DNA of 33,771 nucleotides from a virus. Each line of letters opens with the position of its first letter. The stretch's first letter is position 1. A model generated the notes under the pieces. That model had not been told where the DNA came from and did not search any database. It saw only the letters and a list, made by a program, of their open reading frames with translations. Shown piece by piece: positions 15,736-22,707 of the stretch. The DNA lies in the IMG/VR virus record IMGVR_UViG_3300010392_000711, positions 1 through 33,771 of that record; one strand, given 5' to 3'. A program made the position numbers and the translations under genes.

Positions 15736-17122
15736 TGTCGTCCGCTCCAGGGGGAGTGTGGGCCAGCGTAAAATAACCACACCCATATTCACGCATTTTG
15801 TTGGCCGCGGTGTCTAGTGCGTGACGCATTGGATCCATATCCACGATGGTATAAATCTTTCGCGTCGTTTCTAGGTTGCGATGGGCCAATGTTCGACTCG
15901 CAATCGTAAGGCTAATACCCTCATTAGCCTGAATCGAACAAATGGTACGCCGCATATCGTGGATTCTCAATTTGCGCGGTCCGTCGTTCGCTATGCCGGC
16001 ACGCGTCAAAATCCAATCCCATGCGCGTTTATATTCGACAATGTGGCCGCATTTGCTCCGTGACGGGAACATATAGCGTGGCGTTTCGCCGCGGCGCGCG
16101 TCGATTTCCCCCAAAACCGACGTCCACATTTGTCTAAAACGTTCCGCGTCGCCGGCGTCGCCGGTTGTTTCGAAACGTGATTTGGCCTGTTGGGATTTAT
16201 CCCATTTAGCCACCATATCCCATCCAATCATCCGACAAACGCGTTTAGACAACAATTCTAGCGCGATCGTGGACAGGGGAACAATTTCGGGTTCGCCGGA
16301 TTTTGTATCCGGTATTGACCATGATCCATCCGTGAAAGAAACGGCGTCGATTTCCATCGATTTGGTGTTGCCGCTCCGCATGGGAATAAAAACAAATGCC
16401 AAGATCAATTCGCGCATACAATCGTGGGGATATGCGGCGATTGCGGCAAAAAGGTCGGGAAATTCGCCAGGTTCGACGCGCCGGATCCGTCCGGCGATCG
16501 CTTTTTTCTTGATGCCGGCCGCCGGGTTGGGACCGCCGACCATTCCCCATTCGGCGGCGCGGGCAAACATAGACCGAGCTTGCGCCAAAACCTTGTTTGC
16601 CGTGGGCGCGTGGCCGGCATTTACGAGTTTCGCAAATAGGTGGGACACATCCGCCGGCGTAATCTCGAGGTCCGGCCAGATGGTTCGGTTGCGCCATATG
16701 GCGAGATGGTTTTTGTATTGCGACCAATCGGATCGCCACGTCTTTTTATGAACGCGTGAGTGTTGTTCTAAATAGATGCGAAAAAATTTACTCCAGGTGA
16801 TCGCGTGTTTTTGCCTGGCGCGCGCCGCGGCCAATTCGTCGGCGGGGTTGGTTCCCTCGTTGACCATGGTATTGTAGGCTTGCGCGCGCCGGCGCGCCTG
16901 GTCAATCGTCATATCCGGAATATCGCCGTCTTGCCATATGCCTAGATGCAACCGGCCGGTGTCAAATGCCGCCACGCCGCGGCGAAAGAAAAACCGTTTG
17001 GATCCGGAGGGATAGACAGCAATACCGAGGCCGGTAACTTTGGTATCGGCGCGATAATATCGTTTGGCCGCCGGTCGCAATGCCTCAAGTGCGCGTTTAG
17101 TAAAGGCGATTTTATTCGCCAT
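15725..17122 (-). CDS. int: Tyrosine recombinase integrase, P4 type
   Basis: The protein is 465 aa from the ATG at 17122, which has GGAG upstream. The N-terminus (FTKRALEALRPAAKRYYRADT...GLGIAVYPSGSKRFFFR) is the DUF4102-type arm-binding domain, followed by a core-binding helical domain. The catalytic domain shows the expected residues: Arg in FIPMRSGNTKSM, Lys in PDTKSG, HxxR in RIHDMRRT, His in LAHRN and Tyr in RKIYTIVD. It integrates and excises the phage at a tRNA gene. An open frame continues upstream to 17410, but that part is a translation through attP, including the tRNA half, and is not protein-like. The attP core lies 161-205 bp upstream of the start. Confidence 0.93.
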   Translation of the reverse strand: MANKIAFTKRALEALRPAAKRYYRADTKVTGLGIAVYPSGSKRFFFRRGVAAFDTGRLHLGIWQDGDIPDMTIDQARRRAQAYNTMVNEGTNPADELAAARARQKHAITWSKFFRIYLEQHSRVHKKTWRSDWSQYKNHLAIWRNRTIWPDLEITPADVSHLFAKLVNAGHAPTANKVLAQARSMFARAAEWGMVGGPNPAAGIKKKAIAGRIRRVEPGEFPDLFAAIAAYPHDCMRELILAFVFIPMRSGNTKSMEIDAVSFTDGSWSIPDTKSGEPEIVPLSTIALELLSKRVCRMIGWDMVAKWDKSQQAKSRFETTGDAGDAERFRQMWTSVLGEIDARRGETPRYMFPSRSKCGHIVEYKRAWDWILTRAGIANDGPRKLRIHDMRRTICSIQANEGISLTIASRTLAHRNLETTRKIYTIVDMDPMRHALDTAANKMREYGCGYFTLAHTPPGADDNAQ

Positions 17123-17168
17123 GCCATCTCCAAAAATCCCCCGTGCCATTTTGGTGCCATACGACGCG

Positions 17169-17187
17169 GCGTATGATGGCGTATCTT
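17169..17187 (+). repeat. Direct repeat copy 1 (GCGTATGATGGCGTAT)
   Basis: GCGTATGATGGCGTATCTT closely matches copies at 17253-17270 and 18041-18057 in the same orientation (shared core TRTGATGGYGTA). This copy lies 47 bp upstream of the integrase start, on the promoter-proximal side. Such repeats near attP are typical of integrase arm-type or excisionase sites, or repressor operators. Confidence 0.6.
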
Positions 17188-17252
17188 TGGGTTGGTAGCG
17201 GTGTGCAAAATACAACGAATCGGGACGTAAAACAAGAAAAAAGAGTGCGTTG

Positions 17253-17270
17253 GCGTATGATGGTGTATAT
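17253..17270 (+). repeat. Direct repeat copy 2 (GCGTATGATGGTGTAT)
   Basis: GCGTATGATGGTGTATAT differs from copy 1 in the first 16 bases only by C to T at one position. It lies 12 bp from the tRNA-derived attP core (17283). The close spacing to the core suggests an integrase or excisionase binding site; alternatively it is an operator shared with the early promoter copy. Confidence 0.6.
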
Positions 17271-17282
17271 CGTACTCTTTCT

Positions 17283-17327
17283 CTCGTAATGAGCAGGTCT
17301 GCGGTTCGAGTCCGCACACCAGCTCCA
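17283..17327 (+). other. attP core: 3' half of tRNA-Thr(CGT)
   Basis: The segment reads as a tRNA from the anticodon loop to CCA: loop CTCGTAA (anticodon CGT, Thr), TGAGC, variable AGGTC, T-stem TGCGG/CCGCA closing a TTCGAGT loop, acceptor strand CACCAGC, discriminator T and CCA (325-327). The sequence 5' of the loop (TTTCT) cannot pair with TGAGC, so the 5' half of a tRNA is absent. Phages integrating into tRNA genes carry exactly this 3' portion to restore the gene after integration. The integrase on the minus strand next to it confirms the role. It predicts attB in a host tRNA-Thr gene with acceptor GCTGGTG/CACCAGC. Confidence 0.9.
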
Positions 17328-17460
17328 TAAACCGAAGAAAACAAACGGCTTGCCAAATGGCGGGTCGTTTCTTTTTTGGGGGCCGCCGGACGGTGCCGCA
17401 AATGTGCCATTTTTGGACAGGTTTCGCGACGTCGCGGGGGTCGGGTATGTGGGAAGTGGG

Positions 17461-17979
17461 TTAGCCAATTTTATCCTCGTTTAATTTGGTTGAGGCGAGG
17501 ATTTCGGCAATCTGGCGGTTGGCCTCGTCGCGCGATTTTTCCAATGCGCGGATGGCGCGTTCCTCTGCGACGCGGGTAATTGCCGCCGCGTGGTCGGATC
17601 CAATGAAAAAATAATGCGTGATTTCGTGGAATCGCAAAAACGCTAATTCATAGTGTGAGTCAAGCCGAGAAATGAGCCCAATAAACGGAAGCGACATTTT
17701 AACAGGATGGTTGATATACATCGCCACATTGCCGCGGTCCATACCGAGCGATTTAGCAAGGGCACGTTTATTGGGATAGTCGGCACGAATAAGAGTTGCG
17801 AGATATTCGCGAAAACACAAAGAGTGTTCGCTAATTAATGCGTCCGCGATGTTTCGTTGTGCCGGTGTTAGGGATACGTATCCAATCACGCGCAATTCCT
17901 TGAGGCGCGAAATTTTATCATCCGTAAACCCATATTGATTATGATTCAATGCGTACATGATATACCCATAGTACGCCAT
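17461..17979 (-). CDS. Repressor-like HTH protein
   Basis: The protein is about 172 aa if started at ATG 17979; TTG 18009 and ATG 17958 are alternatives with equally weak ribosome-binding sites. A helix-turn-helix is visible in NKRALAKSLGMDRGNVAMYI, in the middle of the protein. The C-terminal region is a charged helix (ALEKSRDEANRQIAEILAST) that may oligomerise. The gene is divergent from the early operon and shares a control region with it, as lysogeny repressors do. No LexA/CI-type protease domain is seen, so induction would need another mechanism. Repressor role is inferred from position and HTH. Confidence 0.6.
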   Translation of the reverse strand: MAYYGYIMYALNHNQYGFTDDKISRLKELRVIGYVSLTPAQRNIADALISEHSLCFREYLATLIRADYPNKRALAKSLGMDRGNVAMYINHPVKMSLPFIGLISRLDSHYELAFLRFHEITHYFFIGSDHAAAITRVAEERAIRALEKSRDEANRQIAEILASTKLNEDKIG

Positions 17980-18033
17980 AGCCCCACTAACCGCAAGGCG
18001 AATATCCAAATGTCGGAAAATGCAATTTAGGTG

Positions 18034-18062
18034 TTGACCGGCATGTGATGGTGTAGTAGCTT
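18034..18062 (+). promoter_or_regulatory. Candidate early promoter
   Basis: TTGACC (18034-18039) is five of six matches to a sigma-70 -35 box; 17 bp downstream lies TAGCTT (18057-18062), a weak -10. A direct-repeat copy (18041-18057) fills the spacer, the right place for a repressor to block the polymerase. Strength of the -10 is low, so the call is tentative. Confidence 0.4.
18041..18057 (+). repeat. Direct repeat copy 3 (GCATGTGATGGTGTAGT)
   Basis: GCATGTGATGGTGTAGT matches copies 1 and 2 near attP through the core TRTGATGGTGTA, in the same orientation and about 780-870 bp away. It sits between the candidate -35 and -10 of the early operon. Confidence 0.55.
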
Positions 18063-18119
18063 GTACGCCATACCGGTCACATAGTGCTACCGGGGCAACA
18101 CAGGGTACACGGAGGAATC

Positions 18120-18395
18120 ATGCATCTATTGACACCTAAAGAAGCGGCGGAAATGTTGGGCCGCAGTACGCGAACTTTGGAAAAATGGCGCCGGACGGAT
18201 CCGGCGCGGTTGCCGTACATCGCGGATCGTTCCGCGGGTGGCCGGTTGACTATCCGATATGAGCTGGAAACGATCCATGCCTACGTGGATGCGCGACGCA
18301 TCGGGGGAACCATCGGCGCGGTGTCAGTGACGGGAACACCGGCCGCCCACGCCACGGATGGCCAACAGGGGGGGGAGGTACAGCGCCACACATGA
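18120..18395 (+). CDS. MerR/excisionase-type HTH protein (Xis or Cro-like)
   Basis: The protein is 91 aa from ATG 18120, with GGAGGA upstream. The first 60 residues are a winged-helix of the excisionase/MerR type: LLTPKEAAEMLGRSTRTLEKWRRT, then RLPYIADRSAGGRLTIRYELETIHAYV. It is the first gene of the early operon, divergent from the repressor-like gene, so it may act as excisionase, as Cro-like antirepressor, or both. The C-terminal 30 residues are low-complexity and probably flexible. The remaining 82 bp to the next gene hold an inverted repeat. Confidence 0.75.
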   Translation: MHLLTPKEAAEMLGRSTRTLEKWRRTDPARLPYIADRSAGGRLTIRYELETIHAYVDARRIGGTIGAVSVTGTPAAHATDGQQGGEVQRHT

Positions 18396-18407
18396 CGGGT
18401 TTTAAGC

Positions 18408-18445
18408 GGGGATCGGCGCCGGTTACCACACGCCCGCCGATCCCC
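18408..18445. repeat. 11-bp perfect inverted repeat in early intergenic gap
   Basis: GGGGATCGGCG (18408-18418) and CGCCGATCCCC (18435-18445) are exact inverted repeats with a 16-nt loop, in the 82-bp gap between the HTH gene and the membrane-protein gene. No T-tract follows on either strand, so it is not a typical intrinsic terminator. It could be an operator, an RNA stability or attenuation element, or part of a replication origin. Confidence 0.7.
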
Positions 18446-18477
18446 TACGACAATCCCACAATCGAACGGGGGACGTC

Positions 18478-19098
18478 ATGACCAACGCTAACGTATTTTG
18501 TCGAGTGACACAAGATAATGAGAACAACCGGGCCGCCGACGAGGGTTGCGCTTCCTTCTTGGCGCAAAGACTTGCAACGTCGGCGGTCCGCGATTCGCAA
18601 GGCGGCCACGGCGCCGGCGTGGATATAACCAGCGACGCATCCGGTGTGGGAACCGCGTCGCCGCCGGCGCCATCCGTCGAACCGGATCCGGAATTTTGGA
18701 ACGATGATCCGGAGGGGTTGCCGGAATACCGGTCACACACCGAAACCGGGTTTGGCGCGATTGAGGGCATGATTCACGTCATGATGGTGTTAATCCCGTT
18801 GGTGTTTTTGGTTCTAACGGTTTGGACCGGATTGGCTAAGTGGGGGTTGGTTCTCGAGGACAACGTGGCGGCCGCCGGGTTGGCGTTCGCCAAGTGGTTG
18901 GATGGCCACGGGGTAACGCCGAATGAAATGACGTGGTTCGGCGCCTTTGTGTCCGTGGCGATCGGTCTTGCGGTCGCGTGGATCCGCCGATGGCGCCGAT
19001 GGCGCCGGCATCGCGCCGACAACCGCGGCGGGTTGTATCTGTTTTGGTGTCTGCTTTCCCTGTGGGCGGCGTGTGCCGTGTTGTGGGGGTCGGCATGA
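18478..19098 (+). CDS. Early membrane protein, unknown
   Basis: The protein is 206 aa from ATG 18478 (GGGGGAC upstream). The first 90 residues are polar and Pro/Asp-rich (SPPAPSVEPDPEFWNDDPEG). Three membrane segments follow: about 98-118 (MIHVMMVLIPLVFLVLTVW), 152-167 (FGAFVSVAIGLAVAWI) and 186-204 (LYLFWCLLSLWAACAVLW), with a very basic loop (RRWRRWRRHR) after the second. Early expression and membrane location would fit superinfection exclusion or host takeover, but nothing identifies a function. It overlaps the next gene by four bases. Confidence 0.6.
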   Translation: MTNANVFCRVTQDNENNRAADEGCASFLAQRLATSAVRDSQGGHGAGVDITSDASGVGTASPPAPSVEPDPEFWNDDPEGLPEYRSHTETGFGAIEGMIHVMMVLIPLVFLVLTVWTGLAKWGLVLEDNVAAAGLAFAKWLDGHGVTPNEMTWFGAFVSVAIGLAVAWIRRWRRWRRHRADNRGGLYLFWCLLSLWAACAVLWGSA

Positions 19099-19466
19099 AC
19101 AACGACTATTGTGATTGTTTGGGGGCCGATGTAGGCATTGAGGGACCATCTTTCTTTCGTACAACCGACGTTTTATGCGGCCGGAAGGAACACCGTTGTT
19201 CCGGTTGTCGCGGGGCTATTCCGGTCGGCCAACCGTCCGTTACCGCCGTGGGCGCGTGGGACGGGGAATTGAACACATTTAGGTATCACCGGACGTGTTT
19301 TGATATTATGCGCGCCGCGGCCGCATTTTACGGCACCGGGTATTACATGGAATGCGACATAAAGCGGTGTGTCGAAGGTTGGTATAATGATGCGCGATCC
19401 CAAAGCGGCGGCGAACAGTTGCGGCTGGCTATTGAGCGTTATGCATACGAGGGGGGGTCGGCGTGA
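19095..19466 (+). CDS. Cys-rich early protein with putative zinc site
   Basis: The protein is 123 aa from ATG 19095, overlapping the upstream stop (ATGA). It is Cys/His-rich: YCDCLGAD, LCGRKEHRCSGCRGAIPVGQ and YHRTCFDIM form a probable zinc-binding module like a treble clef. The second half is helical (QLRLAIERYAYEG). No family is recognised. Tight coupling to the membrane-protein gene upstream and to the next gene (GTGA overlap) makes it part of the early operon. Confidence 0.6.
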   Translation: MNNDYCDCLGADVGIEGPSFFRTTDVLCGRKEHRCSGCRGAIPVGQPSVTAVGAWDGELNTFRYHRTCFDIMRAAAAFYGTGYYMECDIKRCVEGWYNDARSQSGGEQLRLAIERYAYEGGSA

Positions 19467-19906
19467 GACAATCCCATCCAACGCCGCCGGACGCGTGTTT
19501 GCGGGCATACCATGCGTTGATACTCCGCTACGGCCACACCGCATTTTCGCGGATATGGGGTTGTTTCCGATACCATGATATCGTCGATCTAACCGGCCAT
19601 TTGTGCGATGGCAAAAAATTGCGTGAATTGGTCATGTTTGACCGGAATTTGGTGTGTCGGCAGGATTGGATAATCCCGAATACGGATAACCGGCGCGCCA
19701 GCAGATTCCGCGTATTCTGGATTAATCCAGAGTATTCAGGTCCGCCGGTTGGCAGGGATTTAGACCAAGACAACCGCAACAATCCGCCGGCAGTCGCGCC
19801 ACATGACGTCCGTTTGATCCCCCGTAAAATCCAGATTATTCAACCGGTCATACCATCGGACAACGGTCTGTTGTTTGAGATGGCGTTGCCAGGGCGGCCA
19901 GAATGA
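19463..19906 (+). CDS. Early protein, unknown
   Basis: The protein is 147 aa, beginning at GTG 19463 which overlaps the upstream stop. The N-terminal part has YHALILRYGHTAFSRIWGCF and the C-terminal part is beta-rich (VRLIPRKIQIIQPVIP). It has no membrane segment and no motif that I recognise. The start could also be an internal codon, but the GTGA overlap and the following ATGA overlap fit the operon's style. Confidence 0.5.
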   Translation: MRQSHPTPPDACLRAYHALILRYGHTAFSRIWGCFRYHDIVDLTGHLCDGKKLRELVMFDRNLVCRQDWIIPNTDNRRASRFRVFWINPEYSGPPVGRDLDQDNRNNPPAVAPHDVRLIPRKIQIIQPVIPSDNGLLFEMALPGRPE

Positions 19907-20247
19907 TGCGGTGGCGATCAAAGGCATATCTGAATTGGATCCGGTTGTTGCCGTGCGCGCATTGTGGCCGATCCGGCGACGTTGAAGCACATCACATTAA
20001 GGGGGTTGGTGGGCTATCCGGTGCGGGCTTGCGGGCCTCCGATTATCTGGCGATGCCGTTGTGTCCGGATTGCCACGCGGGGTTACACAACGCGCAATTG
20101 CCGCGGGCCGAACAATGGCAATGGTTGGCGAAGACACAGGCCGCCTTTTTCGAATCGATGGCGCGCGGGTTGGGGCCAAAATCGACGCGCCTATTGATTG
20201 AGGGGCTTGCCGGCGATTACACGCCGGAGATGGGCGGCCAGATATGA
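19903..20247 (+). CDS. HNH endonuclease (Ref/DUF968-like)
   Basis: The protein is 114 aa. It opens with RWRSKAYLNWIRLLPCAHCG, and contains two zinc CxxC pairs (C18/C21, C54/C57) around an HNH core: EAHHIKG (H30, H31) and CPDCHAGLHN (H58, H62). The GxGxxxxRASDYLAMPLC spacing matches phage HNH proteins of the Ref/DUF968 type, which act as RecA-linked or recombination nucleases. It is part of the early operon near the replication and RecU-like genes, so a recombination role is likely. ATG 19903 overlaps the upstream stop; ATG 19906 is also possible. Confidence 0.8.
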   Translation: MMRWRSKAYLNWIRLLPCAHCGRSGDVEAHHIKGVGGLSGAGLRASDYLAMPLCPDCHAGLHNAQLPRAEQWQWLAKTQAAFFESMARGLGPKSTRLLIEGLAGDYTPEMGGQI

Positions 20248-20432
20248 ACACGGTAAAAATCCGCCTCAATCGCAATATCGCCGTATCGGCCGACCATGGG
20301 TTGGTCCGTGGTCGGATCATGGACGCGCGTCGGTCTACGGTTCCCACCGGCCGCGGGCAATGGTGGGTGCAGTCGGATGCCGGCGCGCGGGTTCTGATAT
20401 TCGATACAGAGGCACGCGAAACGGCTAGCTAG
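20244..20432 (+). CDS. Small early protein, unknown
   Basis: The protein is 62 aa, ATG 20244 overlapping the HNH stop (ATGA). It is basic with a beta-rich middle (QWWVQSDAGARVLIFDTE), possibly a small OB- or SH3-like fold. No family is recognised. The next gene follows after 20 bp with its own GGAGG. Confidence 0.55.
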   Translation: MNTVKIRLNRNIAVSADHGLVRGRIMDARRSTVPTGRGQWWVQSDAGARVLIFDTEARETAS

Positions 20433-20452
20433 AATGCACGGAGGCAAATGCC

Positions 20453-21373
20453 ATGCGTGATTATGGGAAATTGGCGACGCGGTTTTGGTCGGACCGCCGG
20501 GTAATAGGTCTATCCGACCATGCCAAACTCGTCTTTATCTATCTATTGGCCGGCGCCGAAACGAATTGTATAGGGTGTTTCCGCGTTACGACATTGCATC
20601 TCGCCGCAAGTGAGATTTGTGATCCGGAAGCGGCCAAATGCGCCATCGATGATCTCGTTGGCGTGGGGTTGATCCAATACGACGACGATGCCAAGGTCGT
20701 ATTATTGCCGCATTTCTTAAAATACAATCCGATTTGCAACGGATCGTCGGGGAAGGCGGCAATAAAGGCGGTTTTGGCGGTCCCAGATTCGCATTTATTG
20801 GATACGATAATTCCGCAAGTCGTTGAATTACTGGATGGTAACATATGGACCGATTCGTTGCCGGACGGGTGGCGACACAAGTGTCTACACCGGTGCAAAC
20901 ACAAGTCCGGTCTTCCTATCCTATCCTATCCAGATCAAGATCAAGATCCAGAGGGGGGAATAGATACCGGTGTACGTAAAGGTACACAAGGCGCAAACGC
21001 GTCGGCCGAATCCGGATCCCCCCCCGAATTGCCTACCGCAAAACAAACCAAAACCATCACGGAAATGGCGATAGAACGCGGCGTATCACTCGCCGGAATC
21101 ACGCATGGTTTAGGTATCCAACGGATCACCGCGGGGGACGTGACGGCAGTTATGGACGCCATACGTGCGAATCCGCGGCCGGATCCGGAGGCGTTGGCCA
21201 CCGAGGAACGGAACGTTGCGTTGCGACTATTAAAGGCCGAACTGGAAAAAATCGTTGGTAGGACGGGCCTGGCGTCGGCTTCTGATTGGATCGGCGGCCA
21301 GGATCCGGTATATCGCTTTGGCCTGTGGGATAAGTTGAACGATATGGTTGGCCAGCACGGAGGTACGGCATGA
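20453..21373 (+). CDS. Phage replication initiator / replisome organizer-like protein
   Basis: The protein is 306 aa from ATG 20453 (ACGGAGG upstream). The N-terminal 110 residues are a winged-helix-like domain: KLATRFWSDRRVIGLSDHAK, FIYLLAG, GCFRVTTLHLAASEI and VVLLPHFLKYNP match the N-terminus of phage replisome organizers that bind the origin. A linker of Asp/Gln/Pro follows (about 160-200), then a helical C-terminal domain that may recruit the host helicase. It is the only clear replication gene in the window, so the phage must use host helicase and polymerase. The origin was not identified, but often lies inside such genes. Confidence 0.7.
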   Translation: MRDYGKLATRFWSDRRVIGLSDHAKLVFIYLLAGAETNCIGCFRVTTLHLAASEICDPEAAKCAIDDLVGVGLIQYDDDAKVVLLPHFLKYNPICNGSSGKAAIKAVLAVPDSHLLDTIIPQVVELLDGNIWTDSLPDGWRHKCLHRCKHKSGLPILSYPDQDQDPEGGIDTGVRKGTQGANASAESGSPPELPTAKQTKTITEMAIERGVSLAGITHGLGIQRITAGDVTAVMDAIRANPRPDPEALATEERNVALRLLKAELEKIVGRTGLASASDWIGGQDPVYRFGLWDKLNDMVGQHGGTA

Positions 21374-21579
21374 TCGATCTGGCGAAATATTGGGTAATCA
21401 TGGATTCCGCCGCACATATCGCCGGTAACCGTTTCCCTACTAAGGATGCGGCATTGAAAGAGGCGGCGGGGTTGGCCATGGAAAACGACCGGACATATGT
21501 GGTTCTCGAGGCGGTCGTTGCGTGCAAAAAAACAGAACATCCGATCGAATGGGCGGTTTTGGCACCGCCGCCGGCGTAA
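21370..21579 (+). CDS. Small early protein, unknown
   Basis: The protein is 69 aa, ATG 21370 overlapping the previous stop (ATGA). Compact alpha/beta pattern: KYWVIMDSAAHIAG, a helix (KDAALKEAAGLAMEN) and a strand (TYVVLEAVVAC). It resembles small phage proteins of unknown role and has no metal motif or signal. Confidence 0.6.
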   Translation: MIDLAKYWVIMDSAAHIAGNRFPTKDAALKEAAGLAMENDRTYVVLEAVVACKKTEHPIEWAVLAPPPA

Positions 21580-21612
21580 AACACGCCAGGAACAACCAAA
21601 CGGAGGTAAACC

Positions 21613-21912
21613 ATGGTTAAGGTCGGGAGCAAGGTAAAAGACATTTTGACCGGATTTGCGGGGACGGTGATTGGTCGAACGGAGTGGCTAACCGGTTGCG
21701 CGACGATCGGGATCCAGCCGGAGGAAACCAAAGATGGCGCCATGGCGAAAACAGAGTGGCTAGACGAAAACCGGGTAAAGGTATTGGCCGACGCCAAAGA
21801 GGGGCAATATACGGCACCGGAGGCCAAGAAATCGGCCAAGAAAGTGGTCGGCGGTCCGCATGACGCGCCGCGTCGCAACCTGGCGCCGGCCGGTCGCGCG
21901 GATAGGGGCTAG
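21613..21912 (+). CDS. Small SH3-like phage protein
   Basis: The protein is 99 aa from ATG 21613 (ACGGAGG upstream). VGSKVKDILTGFAGTVIGRTEWLTGC...IGIQPE...WLDENRVKVL is a pattern often seen in short prophage proteins with an SH3-like beta-barrel of unknown function. The C-terminal third is Lys/Ala/Pro-rich and likely disordered. It lies just upstream of the RecU-like gene. Confidence 0.65.
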   Translation: MVKVGSKVKDILTGFAGTVIGRTEWLTGCATIGIQPEETKDGAMAKTEWLDENRVKVLADAKEGQYTAPEAKKSAKKVVGGPHDAPRRNLAPAGRADRG

Positions 21913-21916
21913 TTAG

Positions 21917-22504
21917 ATGAGCCACACAGGCCACGCCAACCGCGGCAAAGGGTTAGAAAACCTCGTTTTGCAAGCTTGCCAGGTATATGCAAAACGCGGA
22001 TGGGGCAAAATCCAGCGTATCGAAACGCCGGTTTTTCAGGGGAGGCGTGGCCAGGGGGACGGGGACAAATGGACGCGGGGGCGATCGACAGTTGATTTTG
22101 TCGGTGTCTATCAGGGGCGTGGCGTGGCGTTCGACGCAAAGCAGACCAAGATACCGCGGTTCGAATTGGCGCGCATACAACCGCACCAGCGGGCGTATCT
22201 GGCGGACTTTGCCGCCGGCGGCGGTTGCGCGTTCGTTTTGATCGAATTCGTTGGTGTGCGTGAATTCTACGCGGCAACCATCGCGTGGATGGACGAAACC
22301 GCGTCGGCGATGGGCCGGAAGTCTATCCCGTTGGGAACATTCCGATCGGTGGCAAAACTAGGTATCGGCGTAATGGCAATTCCAGAGGGTCTATGCGGCA
22401 TTGGTTGCCATTTTGGACTAGCGGTCGAACCGCATTTGGCTACCGGCCAGTTGGACGCGCCACGCCGCCGCCGGCCGAAATTTGTCAACAGGGGCAACGC
22501 ATGA
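21917..22504 (+). CDS. RecU-like Holliday junction resolvase
   Basis: The protein is 195 aa. The core of a RecU-type PD-(D/E)xK nuclease is visible: ANRGKGLEN (E14), STVDFVGVYQGRGVAFDAKQ (D60, D73, K75), HQRAYL (H90, Q91) and GGGCAFVLIEF. RecU resolves four-way junctions; in phages it processes replicative branches before packaging. It is known mainly from Firmicutes and their phages and from diverse prophages. It is coupled to the next gene by an ATGA overlap. The C-terminal part (about 145-195) is less conserved and ends basic. Confidence 0.8.
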   Translation: MSHTGHANRGKGLENLVLQACQVYAKRGWGKIQRIETPVFQGRRGQGDGDKWTRGRSTVDFVGVYQGRGVAFDAKQTKIPRFELARIQPHQRAYLADFAAGGGCAFVLIEFVGVREFYAATIAWMDETASAMGRKSIPLGTFRSVAKLGIGVMAIPEGLCGIGCHFGLAVEPHLATGQLDAPRRRRPKFVNRGNA

Positions 22505-22707
22505 ATCCCACCGAATGGGCCGACCACATTTTTAACACCGCGAAAGAACGGGCGCAATTGCGGCGCGCCGCGCGCGAGGGTCGATTAGCAACCGCCGATG
22601 GATTCCAATTCGGGATCGATACGCCAACCCATAAATGCGGGGTTTGTGGTCTACGGCAACCGACGCGCCACGCCGCCGAATTTTGTTGCACGGAGGACGA
22701 TAATTGA
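22501..22707 (+). CDS. Small zinc-knuckle protein
   Basis: The protein is 68 aa. The N-terminus is helical (EWADHIFNTAKERAQLRRAAREG); the C-terminus carries CGVCGLRQPTRHAAEFCC, a likely zinc site. It overlaps the RecU-like stop (ATGA) and the sigma-factor TTG start (TTGA). Its immediate position before the sigma gene raises the possibility of a regulatory partner (anti-sigma or adaptor), but this is a guess. Confidence 0.6.
   Translation: MNPTEWADHIFNTAKERAQLRRAAREGRLATADGFQFGIDTPTHKCGVCGLRQPTRHAAEFCCTEDDN

Larger units (their letters stand above)
17980..18119. promoter_or_regulatory. Divergent control region between repressor-like gene and early operon
   Basis: This 140-bp stretch separates the minus-strand HTH gene from the plus-strand early operon. 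It contains a candidate early promoter (18034-18062), one copy of the TGATGGYGTA repeat (18041-18057) and TACGCCATA-type sequences at 17973 and 18065 that partly complement it. The early operon's ribosome-binding site (CGGAGGA) lies at its right edge. It is the expected place for the lysis-lysogeny switch. Confidence 0.6.

Noticed and set aside
17283-17327. A functional phage tRNA-Thr gene.
   Set aside because: Only the 3' half is present; upstream bases do not pair with the anticodon or acceptor 3' strands, so no cloverleaf can form.
17123-17410. Upstream extension of the integrase open frame (561-aa version).
   Set aside because: The extension is a translation through attP, including the reverse complement of the tRNA half; the ATG at 17122 has a ribosome-binding site and begins the recognised arm-binding domain.
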